From: Halobacterium noricense
Lineage (GTDB): Archaea; Halobacteriota; Halobacteria; Halobacteriales; Halobacteriaceae
Length of the DNA: 64,000 nt
Direction of reading: 5' to 3'
NCBI RefSeq assembly: GCF_021233435.1
Contig: NZ_CP089469.1
Location: forward strand, 304,640-368,639
Part shown: piece by piece, positions 49,127 to 59,800 of the stretch
Layout: each line of letters starts with the position of its first letter
Position numbering within the stretch: position 1 is the stretch's first letter
The notes under the pieces: generated by a model
The model's database searches: none
Told to the model about the DNA's origin: nothing
What the model saw: the letters and a program-made list of their open reading frames with translations, nothing else
Position numbers and translations under genes: made by a program

Positions 49127-52100
49127 ATGACTAATCTACGTGACCGCGAGTGGCAGTCAATCTACGAGAGCAAACCCGAGCAGGGACGCGCCCATCTCGT
49201 CAAGGACTTCTACGAGCCCGCATTGGAACGCAGCCAGCAATACGACCGGATTGCGGGCTACTTCTCCAGTACGGCACTCGCGGCTGCTGCCAACGGCATT
49301 CACGCCCTCGTCGAGAACGATGGTGAAATGCGTCTCATCGTCGGCACCGAACTCTACGAGTCTGACCGTCCGGTTCTAGAGACGCTCACCGACCGCCTCG
49401 AGGAAAACCTCGAGGACCTCGATGACGAACGCCTGGATGCGAACCTCCGTATTCTCGCGCGTCTCCTCCGCGAGGGCCGGATCCACATCAAGGTCGCCTA
49501 TCCACGCTCTCCCTCTCACGATTGGGAGATCTTCCATCCGAAAGTTGGACTCTTCCACGATAGCGACGGAAACACGATTTCGTTCGAGGGCAGCGTCAAC
49601 GAGACGGTCGGCGGCTGGGCTCGCAACTATGAGCGGTTCAAAGTTCATCGGTCGTGGGTTCCTGAACAGGCGGACTACGTCGCCGGCGATGAGGAGACCT
49701 TCGAGCGATTGTGGAGTGATGAACACCCCTTCGTCGAAGTGTATGACCTCCCCGAGGCGATCGAAGAGGACATCATCGACTGGAAAGCCCCAGACACCGA
49801 GAACGATCTTCAGGAAGCGATTCAGATCGCGAACGGTACAGCTCCGCCGACGGAGCGCGACAAAGCGAACATCATACAGGATGGACCGCTCTCGCCGGGT
49901 GGGCTCGCACTGGCCGAGGAAGCGAGCACGATCACGCCGTGGCCACATCAACGAGTTGTCTCGGACACACTCGTCAATACATATCCACAGAGCTTCTTGC
50001 TGTGTGACGAGGTGGGGCTCGGGAAGACGATCGAGGCCGGTCTTACACTCTCCCGGCTTGGACTCACCGGGGAGCTTGAAACCGGGCTGTTGCTGGTTCC
50101 GGCGAGTCTGCAGCGGCAGTGGCAGGAAGAGCTCTGGGAGAAGTTCAACATCAACGCCGTCCGATTCGACCGGGATACAGCGGGCGATCACGTATTCCGG
50201 GACGTCCGCGGTCGCGACCACTATCCACCATCGGCAACGGACCTCGACCTCACTGGGGAGCACGAATGGGCGGACAGCCCCATCTGGCGGTTCCTCTACG
50301 AACAGCAGTCGACTGATGCCGATGCATCGTCGCCGCTGGATGGGCCGACTGTCGTCATTATGTCCTGGCACACGGCTCGTCTCGACGACCGGTGGGATCA
50401 GGTCGCTCCCTTAGACCGGGTATCCGACCGGTCTCGGAACGTCATTCCGGCAAGCTGTCGCGGACGCGACCACGATACGGAAGACCGGATGGGCGTGTGG
50501 GACGCCGTCATCGTCGACGAGGCGCACAACGCCCGGCGTGGCAGTAATTTCTACGCTCTTCTCGAACAGCTTCGCGATTATACGCACGCCTACTACCTCT
50601 TGACGGCTACCCCGATGCAATTGCACTCTGGCGAACTCTACGATTTGATGCAGTTGCTGGATCTTCCAGGTGGTTGGGATAACCGGGATACCTTCATGGA
50701 GTTCTTCGAAACCCGAGACGGGCTGTCGCAGGCCCTCAACGAGGTTCTCGACAACCCTAGTTCAGAGTCCGACGAAGCGGAGGCTTCCTGGGACACGCAA
50801 GCCACGCTCGATGGACTGGAACACCAAGACCGGCTCCCGACGGACCGACCATTCTCCTCAAAAGTCTTCCAGCACCTTGCAGACGAACTCGAGATCAATG
50901 AGGACAGACAGGACCGTGCCATTGCCAAAGAGCGTGTGCTGACCGCGTGCCGGCTCGCACGAGCCTATGGAGACGCCTACGACGGCTATCTGGACCATGT
51001 CGACGACGCGATGGCAGATTATGACATCGACCGCTTCGAGGCGAGCGAGGATACGAAACTCAAACGGCTCCTCTATCCTGAAGACGCCGACGAGTGGTTG
51101 ATGGCGTCCCGCAGCGACCGACAGGACGCACTTGACGAACTTTCCCCGGGCGGTTGGCGAGTCATCTGCGATGTTCTCGCAGAGTCCACGCCCGTCGACG
51201 CCCTCATCCACCGGAATACACGGGATACACTCCGGAAGTACGAGGCGGTCGGTCTCCTTGATACGACCGTTCCGAACCGAAATCCCGAACAACGGAAAAT
51301 CGAACTCACCGAGGAGACACGGGCGGTCTACGACCAGATCGACGAGTACACACGTGAGTTCTACAAGCGAGCCCAACAGACTGACGAAGCCCAAACACGC
51401 GCCATCGGGTTCGTGATGACCACGTACCGACAGCGACTCACGTCGAGTGTCTATGCGATCAGTCAGAGCCTGAAACACCGGCTTGAGACACTTCGGGCTC
51501 AACGAACCGTGCTTGCCGGACGGGAACGCGCTCGTGATCGGGACTATGGTGATGCGGAGCAGGTCGTCCTCGAAACGCTACAAAACGCGGACCTCGACGA
51601 CGGGGACGTTTTGGATGAACTCGACGCTAGTAGCGACGACCTGGACCTCTCTGAACTCATCCCGAGCGTGACTGAAGAGGGGAAACAGCTTATCGAGGAA
51701 GAAATCGAGGCCCTGGAAGCGTTCGTCAACGACTTAGACTTGGTTGATACAGACCCGAAGATTCAGCAGCTGTACAACGACCTCGATGAGCTGGACCGGG
51801 CTGGTCACAACCGGGTGATTGTCTTCACGCAGTACGCGGACACAATGGACTTCATCCGGGACAGTCTCGCGGACCTTCTTGGAGCGACAATCGCGACGTA
51901 CTCTGGTCGTGGCGGCGAGCTGTACGACCCCGATTCTGAAACGTGGGAGCACGTCGGGAAAGAGCGCGTGAAGCGTGAATTCTCACGTGATGATGGGCAG
52001 GTCGATATCCTCGTCTGTACCGACTCCGCGAGTGAGGGGCTAAACCTCCAGGAGTGTGGGGCGCTCATCAATTACGACCTGCCGTGGAATCCGATGCGAG

Positions 52101-53074
52101 TTGAACAGCGTATCGGTCGGATTGACCGCATCGGCCAACGATTCGACGAGATTCGCATTCTCAACTACAGCTACGAGGATACGGTTGAGACGGACATCTA
52201 CGATCGCCTTGACGACCGGATTGGCCTCTTCGAAAACGTCGTCGGTGAGATGCAACCCATACTCTCCGGCGTCAGCCAACAGATTCGGGATGCGACCTTG
52301 AACGCCGACAGCGCTGACGACCAGTCTGCGGTCGAATCAGCTGACCGCGAGTTCTCTGAAGAACTCGAAGAACGCGATCAGGGCGACCGCGTCGATGTCG
52401 GAGAGTCACTCGAGGACGTCGACGACCTCGTCGCTCAGGACGTCGTCGACGAAGCAAAACTTGATGCGTGGCAGTCCTACAGTCACCCGGATCTCGTCGA
52501 CGTCGGCGAGGAGGAGTACGAGTATCAACCTCCGTTCGAGACACCAAGCCTCCAGTCAGTATTGGTCGATAACGACGCTCTCGCCGACGCCGGTGTCGAA
52601 TTTACCCCGGTTCACGAGATTGACTTCGAGTACGATGACGGGGACTTTGACTTTGCGGACAGTACATATCGCCTCTCAGTAGGTGACGCACCGATTGAGG
52701 TCACAGCCGGGGATGGGGAACAGACGATTGCACAGTCAATTGCGACTGCTGCTGATGAAGTGGCGGTGACGTTCTCAGCTGTGTGTGCTGACGAGTTCCC
52801 ATCAGTGCAGCATCTTGCGCCAGGTCATCCACTCCTAGGACAGCTCCTCACAGTACTGCAGGATGTGAGTGAGGAGCCGTCGCGATTCCAACAGCGAATC
52901 GTGACCCGACCCGACCAAGACCAGGAGCCAGTAGTGTGTGCGTGGGGACGAGACGGCGTGTTCACCCGGATTGCAGGCGATGGAACAGTAACTGAAAACG
53001 GATCGATGGATTCCCTTCCGACGTGGTGTGATCAATTCCTCACCAACCGAGAGAAATCAACAAAGAAGTCATAA
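49127..53074 (+). CDS. PLD-domain SNF2-type helicase of the Hma-like system
   Basis: This 1315-residue protein has an N-terminal phospholipase-D-like domain with HPK (about 136, 'IFHPKVGLF') and 'SFEGSVNETVGGW' (HxK...GSxN pattern). This is followed by a SNF2/DEAH helicase: Walker A 'DEVGLGKTIEAGLTL' (about 295), DEAH in 'VIVDEAHNARR' (about 463), 'LTATPMQ', and the C-terminal lobe 'VFTQYADTMDFI' and 'SEGLNLQECGALINYDLPWNPMRVEQRIGRIDRIGQ' (about 967). A PLD plus SNF2 protein with DUF499 and DUF1156 is the core of Hma-type anti-DNA defence. Possibly cuts unmodified DNA. Confidence 0.85.
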   Translation: MTNLRDREWQSIYESKPEQGRAHLVKDFYEPALERSQQYDRIAGYFSSTALAAAANGIHALVENDGEMRLIVGTELYESDRPVLETLTDRLEENLEDLDDERLDANLRILARLLREGRIHIKVAYPRSPSHDWEIFHPKVGLFHDSDGNTISFEGSVNETVGGWARNYERFKVHRSWVPEQADYVAGDEETFERLWSDEHPFVEVYDLPEAIEEDIIDWKAPDTENDLQEAIQIANGTAPPTERDKANIIQDGPLSPGGLALAEEASTITPWPHQRVVSDTLVNTYPQSFLLCDEVGLGKTIEAGLTLSRLGLTGELETGLLLVPASLQRQWQEELWEKFNINAVRFDRDTAGDHVFRDVRGRDHYPPSATDLDLTGEHEWADSPIWRFLYEQQSTDADASSPLDGPTVVIMSWHTARLDDRWDQVAPLDRVSDRSRNVIPASCRGRDHDTEDRMGVWDAVIVDEAHNARRGSNFYALLEQLRDYTHAYYLLTATPMQLHSGELYDLMQLLDLPGGWDNRDTFMEFFETRDGLSQALNEVLDNPSSESDEAEASWDTQATLDGLEHQDRLPTDRPFSSKVFQHLADELEINEDRQDRAIAKERVLTACRLARAYGDAYDGYLDHVDDAMADYDIDRFEASEDTKLKRLLYPEDADEWLMASRSDRQDALDELSPGGWRVICDVLAESTPVDALIHRNTRDTLRKYEAVGLLDTTVPNRNPEQRKIELTEETRAVYDQIDEYTREFYKRAQQTDEAQTRAIGFVMTTYRQRLTSSVYAISQSLKHRLETLRAQRTVLAGRERARDRDYGDAEQVVLETLQNADLDDGDVLDELDASSDDLDLSELIPSVTEEGKQLIEEEIEALEAFVNDLDLVDTDPKIQQLYNDLDELDRAGHNRVIVFTQYADTMDFIRDSLADLLGATIATYSGRGGELYDPDSETWEHVGKERVKREFSRDDGQVDILVCTDSASEGLNLQECGALINYDLPWNPMRVEQRIGRIDRIGQRFDEIRILNYSYEDTVETDIYDRLDDRIGLFENVVGEMQPILSGVSQQIRDATLNADSADDQSAVESADREFSEELEERDQGDRVDVGESLEDVDDLVAQDVVDEAKLDAWQSYSHPDLVDVGEEEYEYQPPFETPSLQSVLVDNDALADAGVEFTPVHEIDFEYDDGDFDFADSTYRLSVGDAPIEVTAGDGEQTIAQSIATAADEVAVTFSAVCADEFPSVQHLAPGHPLLGQLLTVLQDVSEEPSRFQQRIVTRPDQDQEPVVCAWGRDGVFTRIAGDGTVTENGSMDSLPTWCDQFLTNREKSTKKS

Positions 53075-53130
53075 TTGTAGACGGGATCGGTTGCCCCATC
53101 TATTATAAGCAAAGCCGAGAAGCATTCTGT

Positions 53131-53466
53131 ATGACAGAAGATACAGTAGAGGTCACATTTTCCATCGATGAACAAGCCGTCGAATTCGCCAAGGAATTAG
53201 ACGATGATGGTCTTATTGGACTAATTGACCTGTTTGAGGATCTAAAACTGCTCTTTGTCGAACTACGGGAGAATGGCCCTGTCGAAAGAGAAGACTTGGC
53301 TCAAAAGATGGGAGAACAAACGTCGCTTCACAGTGCTTCTTGGCCAGGCGTCTTTGATGCTCTTCATGATGCCGGTTGGATTGGTGTGGTTGAGGGCCAA
53401 CAGACAGGCTTCGTTTTGAATACAGAATCTGGTGACAGCGACGATAGTGGCGTCACTATGCTTTAG
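53131..53466 (+). CDS. Small winged-helix protein after the helicase
   Basis: This 111-residue acidic protein has a helical first half and a winged-helix-like core 'VELRENGPVEREDLAQKMGEQTSLHSASWPGVFDALHDAGWIGVVEGQQTGFVLNTE'. It begins 57 bases after the helicase. It may regulate the island or join the complex. No known family. Confidence 0.55.
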   Translation: MTEDTVEVTFSIDEQAVEFAKELDDDGLIGLIDLFEDLKLLFVELRENGPVEREDLAQKMGEQTSLHSASWPGVFDALHDAGWIGVVEGQQTGFVLNTESGDSDDSGVTML

Positions 53467-53603
53467 TCGTCACATCGATATCGTTCCATTTCAATTGTTT
53501 CGACTGCTCCGACGGTCACAGTCAGTGACCCTCGATAAATTCGCCAGTGTACCGCTCAGGCAGATATATTTATGAAATACGAATGTCTTGTTAGGATTAA
53601 TCC

Positions 53604-54872
53604 GTGTCAGTAGATCCCCTTGATCCTGATCCTGAACTGGTTTCAGAACTTGAACCTCGCCCGTTATGGTTTCTGGAACGACTCTATGAAGTGTTTGCTG
53701 ACGAGTCGATCGACGCCAATCGATCGACATTGAGAGAAATCCTCGCAGATAGACACGCAGATCAGGTGGAACAGTTTCTCGAGGATTATGAGAGGTTGAG
53801 TGACCGAGATGTGAATCGACGATATGCCGAGGAGTACCTCAACAAATCACTCGGGATAAGCCGAGAGGAACTGGATGTCAACGGGCGATATGAACTCCTT
53901 CTGGTGCTCTATGAGACTGGGTATCGCGACAAGTTGCAGTCTATGATTATCCGCTCTGAACTCTTCGCTGTCAAGAACGAACGCGAGTTCTTACTCGATC
54001 AGGAACTCAATATTGAGGGTGTAGAAGAACGTGTGCGGGAATTTCTCCGAAAGGCCAACGTGGAGGAGCAGAATCTTGACCCAATCCGTATCTCCGTCGA
54101 CGAAAATGAGTCATCCATAGCAATAGATATCCAACAAGAATACGGACGAAAGTATAGAAACGAGTTCGAGTTCAGACAGTCCCTCGGTAATCAAGACGCT
54201 CCAGTCAATCCATCTATTGGTGGCACATCGTTCTATCCGTTGCGAAACATCAGTATAGGTGTCGAGCCTGAGGATGGTAAAACCGTTATCACGTTCTCCA
54301 AATCGACGGATAACTGGGAAGATACACTCTCAGATTTGTTTTATGATGTTTTCGGAGTCGAAGATTTGTTTGACAAACTTGAGGAGAAGCGTGCTCCCGG
54401 TGTGGAAGAAATCCAGCAGGATACTATGGCCGCGGTAGAAGATGAGTCGACAGATACGGCCGACACAGTTCACGAAGCGGTGGAACAGCGGAAGGAGGCT
54501 GCGACTAAACAGATAGAAGAAATAGACGAGGCGGACGAGGCGAAAGAGGATCTCAAACAGCGGGCTGAGACATTCAGACTGGTCGGGTACTCCATTTCGA
54601 ACGACCAAGCTACCAGCACCGATGAATTCACAATTATCGCAGATAACCTGAACGATGTATTCGGCACTATTGAGGGGATAGAACTCAGCTTTGAAGACTA
54701 CCTGGAGAAGGCAGAAGAGGATAACATCCAATTGATCTTCAAGATTCAGAACGAACTGGTGCAACTGAATGCTGGTGACTGGGAGCCGCTTCGTGGCTCG
54801 CGAATCACGGCCGGGAACAAGGAAGCTCTTGAGATCCTTCTCAGTGATATGAATGACCCAGACGCTGATTGA
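53604..54872 (+). CDS. Unknown protein encoded with a nuclease-like partner
   Basis: This is a 422-residue protein starting at GTG 53604. It is acidic and largely helical. The N-terminal 150 residues have repeated helix pairs (WFLERLYEVFADE; HADQVEQFLEDYERLSD). The middle holds 'SIGVEPEDGKTVITFSKSTDNWEDTLSDLFYDVFGVEDLFDKLEE', and the C-terminal half is coiled-coil rich (EEATKQIEEIDEADEAKEDLKQRAETFRL). No catalytic motif is visible. Its last 20 bases overlap the nuclease-like gene, so it is probably its partner or regulator. Confidence 0.55.
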   Translation: MSVDPLDPDPELVSELEPRPLWFLERLYEVFADESIDANRSTLREILADRHADQVEQFLEDYERLSDRDVNRRYAEEYLNKSLGISREELDVNGRYELLLVLYETGYRDKLQSMIIRSELFAVKNEREFLLDQELNIEGVEERVREFLRKANVEEQNLDPIRISVDENESSIAIDIQQEYGRKYRNEFEFRQSLGNQDAPVNPSIGGTSFYPLRNISIGVEPEDGKTVITFSKSTDNWEDTLSDLFYDVFGVEDLFDKLEEKRAPGVEEIQQDTMAAVEDESTDTADTVHEAVEQRKEAATKQIEEIDEADEAKEDLKQRAETFRLVGYSISNDQATSTDEFTIIADNLNDVFGTIEGIELSFEDYLEKAEEDNIQLIFKIQNELVQLNAGDWEPLRGSRITAGNKEALEILLSDMNDPDAD

Positions 54873-56292
54873 CCCACTCCACTCATTCATTGAATCCGGT
54901 CAACCAGTACGACGTGAAGAGGTCCCGGACCAACTGGAAGGCACTGACTACGTTAAGGAGCGACTGATTGAGCCGACTGAGTGTCCGACCTGTAATAATG
55001 GGATAATCATCGTTGACGAGAGTGAAGACACCTATGAAATTCGATGCCACTCGAACCATTTTCGAACGGTCGAGAAGTCCGATCGGATCCGATATCTCCC
55101 GTCATTTCACCGATTTTTACAGGACATCGCTGGCAAACTGAAAACCGATCTCATCACGACAGACGATAGTAATCTTCCGCGGTACGTCATCGGGGAGACT
55201 TCACGCGATCTCCTCGTTTACCTCGTGTACTCACCGCGTCACTACGAGGATACCGTCAAGGACATCTATGAAGATGCGATCGAGCGGGGAAACCCATCAA
55301 TCCTCATCACGCCGAAAGATACTATCTCAGACATCGTGGAACTTCAGTTTCTTTTCTCCACGGGCCACCTTGTGCAAGCTGTTCCTTTCAAAAAGATGGA
55401 TGAGAGCGGACTCCTTTCCGACTACGCCGACACCGCTCTACAAGTTGAACAGCTTGACGAGAACGTTATGAGGCGGCGCTTCGGGGAGGACGTGGAAGAA
55501 CTGCGGAAAAAAGTCAAGGCAAATCCAAAATACATCCTCTCCATCCTCTCGAACATTAGAATGCTTCGGGAGAACGGGGAGATTGGTCGCGGGAGCGGTG
55601 AACTCCTGGAGAACACTGCTGAGGCTGTGTTTATGCATCTCTTTCCGACCCAGCCAGAACGTGGGGGAGAAGCTGATTCCGGCGCAAATTTGCCAGATAA
55701 TGTGTTCTATCTCTGGGAGGAAGGGAGCTACGGGCATATTGACTATGAGCCGATTCTTGGTCTAGTCGACACTAAGTCTGGACAGGAGGCGAATTTTGGC
55801 CAGGAGAAAGTCCGTGGGAAGCACGATGACTATGTGGAGGGAGCTCGGAAAATATCATTCAAGCACGGTTCTGTGGGGCATATCTTCTTGGTCTTAGATA
55901 TCGATGGCCAACAAGAGATCAAGTTCTACGACCGGATGCAGGACGATTACGAGGAAAATATGTACATGATCGTCCTGACGCTAGATGCTCTTATCACGAT
56001 ATTTTCCGCCTATCTCTCAAGCGTCGTGTCGAACGAGTTAAAACTCAATGCTGCCAGCTTCAATCGCGCTATCTATCCGCTCTTCCATCGAGATACGTAT
56101 AATTCCGAGCCGTTCGTGCATCTTCGTCGTGTGTTCAGGGAAGTCGGCCAGCAGCCAGAGGAATATAGGATGAAACTCCTCGAGCGTCCAGGTCTGATGG
56201 TTATCAACCGGGACGTAGTCATCGAACATTTCAACACCCTCATCGAGGGTCCAACAGAGCTAGAGGAGATCTTGAACAGGTATTTTCAGTAG
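54853..56292 (+). CDS. Possible PD-(D/E)XK nuclease, FokI-cleavage-like
   Basis: This is a 479-residue protein. A small zinc-type unit is near the start (C44/C47 CPTC, C65, H66). Then comes a helical middle, and at about 295-310 'HIDYEPILGLVDTKSGQ': Asp297 and D306-T-K308 match the D...(D/E)xK pattern of PD-(D/E)XK nucleases, as in the FokI cleavage domain (VVDTK). A following 'GKHDDYVEGARKISF' and 'GHIFLVLDIDG' continue the fold. It overlaps its upstream partner by 20 bases. A restriction-like effector is the most likely role, but this rests on motif reading alone. Confidence 0.55.
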   Translation: MTQTLIDPLHSFIESGQPVRREEVPDQLEGTDYVKERLIEPTECPTCNNGIIIVDESEDTYEIRCHSNHFRTVEKSDRIRYLPSFHRFLQDIAGKLKTDLITTDDSNLPRYVIGETSRDLLVYLVYSPRHYEDTVKDIYEDAIERGNPSILITPKDTISDIVELQFLFSTGHLVQAVPFKKMDESGLLSDYADTALQVEQLDENVMRRRFGEDVEELRKKVKANPKYILSILSNIRMLRENGEIGRGSGELLENTAEAVFMHLFPTQPERGGEADSGANLPDNVFYLWEEGSYGHIDYEPILGLVDTKSGQEANFGQEKVRGKHDDYVEGARKISFKHGSVGHIFLVLDIDGQQEIKFYDRMQDDYEENMYMIVLTLDALITIFSAYLSSVVSNELKLNAASFNRAIYPLFHRDTYNSEPFVHLRRVFREVGQQPEEYRMKLLERPGLMVINRDVVIEHFNTLIEGPTELEEILNRYFQ

Positions 56293-56492
56293 AGGTTCTT
56301 TGTGAGTGTCATCGGTAGTGATCTGCGAGAATTCTGGCCATTGTCCCCTCTGTTGATCGGTCTTCATTTCGGTAAACCATCGGTGTGAGAAGGCTCCATT
56401 CGAGTTTGGTAGATGGAGGTGATTTTGAAAGCCAAGTTCTGTTTTTCACCCGTTCGCGATGGCATAACCCTCCAAACCCAAAAATCTGATCT

Positions 56493-56765
56493 ATGACAGA
56501 GAATCCAATTGACGTATTAGACGACCTGGCTGACCAGGTCGCCGAAGAATTCGAGGCGTACAGACAGCCGGACGAATTCAAAGACGTATCGCTTGTCATC
56601 GACAACAACGATCCAGACCAGCTAACACTGATCGTACACGTCGATAGAGAGGACGCCGATACGCTGGCCGATGAGATCGAGGACTTCCTGCAAGAACGGG
56701 GTGCTCGAACTCAGCGTGAACGACACTCGGATACAGATGTCCGGGTGCTAGCTACCGTCGGCTGA
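56493..56765 (+). CDS. Small acidic protein before the AddB-like gene
   Basis: This is a 90-residue very acidic protein: 'VLDDLADQVAEEFEAYRQPDEFKDVSLVIDNNDPDQLTLIVHVDREDADTLADEIEDFLQERG'. It resembles a ferredoxin-like alpha-beta fold with helices at both ends. It begins 108 bases before the AddB-like gene. No known family. Confidence 0.5.
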   Translation: MTENPIDVLDDLADQVAEEFEAYRQPDEFKDVSLVIDNNDPDQLTLIVHVDREDADTLADEIEDFLQERGARTQRERHSDTDVRVLATVG

Positions 56766-56872
56766 CTTCTCAGTCCTCTCTGATTTATTTTGGCCGCTCT
56801 CGGTAAGCCACTCCTAAGCTGTCAGTCTCGCCAAGAGTGAAGTGAGACCGATATCTTGGTAGGGAGTGTTCG

Positions 56873-59800
56873 ATGGATTCAACGCTTCTCACCGGCCCGA
56901 AACACGCCCGATTGGAACGACGGGCATTTCAGCTGGCGGATGACATTGCCACCGACTCGCTGGGGAGTATTCTCTACATAACGCGGAACGACGCTCGCCG
57001 GAGTATGGTCGAGGACAACTGGGCCGTTTCCCACGAACCTCTCCGTCTTCGTGCCGAGACGCTTGACGCGGTCGTTCGGGAGTGGTACGAGCATCTCCAC
57101 GGTCCGATTCAACCCCTCGCCGGGCAGCTGAACCGCCGGCTGGCGGAGTACGCTCTGGACAAATCGACAGCCGAGACAGATGGCGCTCTCGCCGGCGAAC
57201 CTGCCTCTGCCGCTCTCGCTGATTCGTTCAGTAGCCGCTTCTCGCTCTTCGACGACGCCGGCGTCGGTACCGCTGACGCGCTCGTAGCGGAGTTCGAGGG
57301 TTCAGCCCTCGATGACCGTATTGCGAAAGCCACTGTCGACGCGTACCGACACTACCGGAATCTCCACGCTGACTACGTCGACGAGTGGGTCTGTACCCGG
57401 GGAGAAATGTTCGACGCCGTCGCGACGGCGGAGCAGTCACTATCGGAGCTCTCCCCGGAACTGGATGTCGTCGTTCTCTCCGGGTATCACGAGTTCCGTC
57501 CCGTCGAACGCCGCCTCATCGAACGCCTCGCCGACGAACTTCCGATGATCGCACTGCTGCCACTCCACCAGGATGGCCGGAGCGGAGTCGACGCCGTTGC
57601 GGAGGACGCCTTGGATGTCTACGAAGCACTTGACTTTGAGGCAGTAGAACTCGAGCCCGTCGACGAGTCAGGGCGGGCCTTTGGAACGATCACCGAGTCG
57701 CTCTACCGCCCGGACCCCGGTACCGCCCCTGTTCCAGACGCACTCCGGTGGCGGGAACTCCCGACGCCCGAGCGCGAGATTCGATTCGTCGCTCGCGAGC
57801 TCCGAACTGAGTTGGCCAATGGTCGCGATCCCGACGACCTGGCTGTCGTCGTCCCGGGGACCGAGGCCTATTCGGGGTACGTCGAGGACACGTTCGATAC
57901 GTTCGACATCCCGCACGTCACGACCGCCGCCTCACAGCTGAACCGGACGTTCACCGGGAGCGTTGTACACGACCTCCTGAACCTCGCCGAACCGGATCCG
58001 CGGGCCGAGGACCTCACATCGCTGCTTTCGAATCCACTGGTCGACGTCGTCGACACCGGCCAAGCCAACGCCGTCACGGCAGCTGCTCGCCGGCGTGACA
58101 CGGTTTCTGTGTCACCCCTGCTCGATGACGTCGACGGCGAGGCGGCGGCGCTGATCGAGGAGCTGCTGGCCACGCTGGAGACGCTCCGGACAGGTGAGAT
58201 CGTGGATGCGACCGAGACGCTCCGACCACTGTTGGACGAACGGTTCGACCTGGAGGGGGCGACGGAGGACTACGCCAGCGGCGCCGAGCAAGCCGTCGAA
58301 CAGCGAGCCTACGACCTCGTAGACGAGGTCCTCTCCTCGTTCGAGTCGCTGGCGGCGGTCAATAGCGATCTCTCCCCGTTGGCACTGTTCACCCGTGCGT
58401 TCGATGGTGTTCCGATCCGGGTTCCGCAGCGCGCTGCTGGCGGTCACGTCGAAGTGATGGGGTTGCTCGACGCCCGGATGCGCTCGTTCGAGAAGGTGTT
58501 TCTCGTGGGACTGACGAGCGAGCACTTCCCGGTGACGCCGGAACGCCCGGCCTTCTTCGAGGAGATGACCGACGCCCATCCGCGATTCGACACCGGCGAC
58601 GAACGACTCCGTGGCCGCTATCTCTTCGCGACGCTGCTCGCGAATGTCGACGAACTTACGATCACCACACCAGAGACGGGCGACGACGAGTCCGCCGTCG
58701 TCCGGTCGCCGGTCCTCGACGAACTCCAGCGCGTGACCGGCATCGAACCCGAAGACGGCGTCGACGACCGCGTGGGCTCTCGCGAAGATCTCCAGCGCCA
58801 CGTCGCTGCAACGGCCGACCGGCGTGCGGCAGTAAGCCTCGCCGGCGACCGAGGTGACCTCTCACCCAAGCAGACCAAGCGCACGGATCGGGGACTCCAC
58901 TGTGCGGACAACAGGGGAACGGCTGGCCTCTCCGAACACGACGGGGTGTTAGAACCTGGGACAGTCGATGAGGTATACCCTCTGTCGGAGCGGGAACCCT
59001 ACAGCGCGAGTCGAATCGAGCGCTACGTCGAGTGTGGGTTCAAGTTCTACGCTGACGAAGTGCTCGGAATCGAGGATCCCGACGACGTTGAGGTCGTCCC
59101 TACGCCCCTCGAAACCGGATCGTACGTTCACGACGTTCTCGAACGATTTTTCGCGGATCTGCAGGACGAGACCGAGGATGGTTTCGATCTCACGGAGTTT
59201 AACTGGGACGACCTGGCGACGCACCTTCGCGAGATCGCCGTTGACGAACTCCGGGAGGCTGACTTCGAGTACGACGGCCTGTTCTACGAACGGTGGAAGG
59301 CGGAGCTGTTCGCGGGTCTGGGTGACGGCGTGAGCGCTCCGTACGAGGCTGGGAGCAAACCTCACGACGCACCGGAACAGGGGTTGTTCGCTACGTTCCT
59401 CGACAACGAGCTCTCGCGGGACGGCGCCGGCCGCCCACACCTGTTCGAAGCCCCATTCGGCGAGGGACTTCCCGACTCGGATGCTGGGCCGTTCACAGTT
59501 GAGCGACCGGACGGCTCGACTGTCTCGATTCGGGGTTACATCGACCGCGTTGACGTGAACCGGGATGGAGAACAACCGACGCTCACGCTCTACGACTACA
59601 AGACTGGTCGAGCACCGTATATGACGAAGACGACCGGCGGCACGAAGTTCCAACTCCCCATCTATCTGCTCGCTGCCGCCGAGGTCGTCGACGGTGACCT
59701 GTTCGAGCAGGGATCGCTTTCAGCGACGTACTATCAGGTTCGACCGCCAAACGACCTCAAGGTTCCACGCGGCGTCGAATCGAAGTTCGATTCAGAGGCC

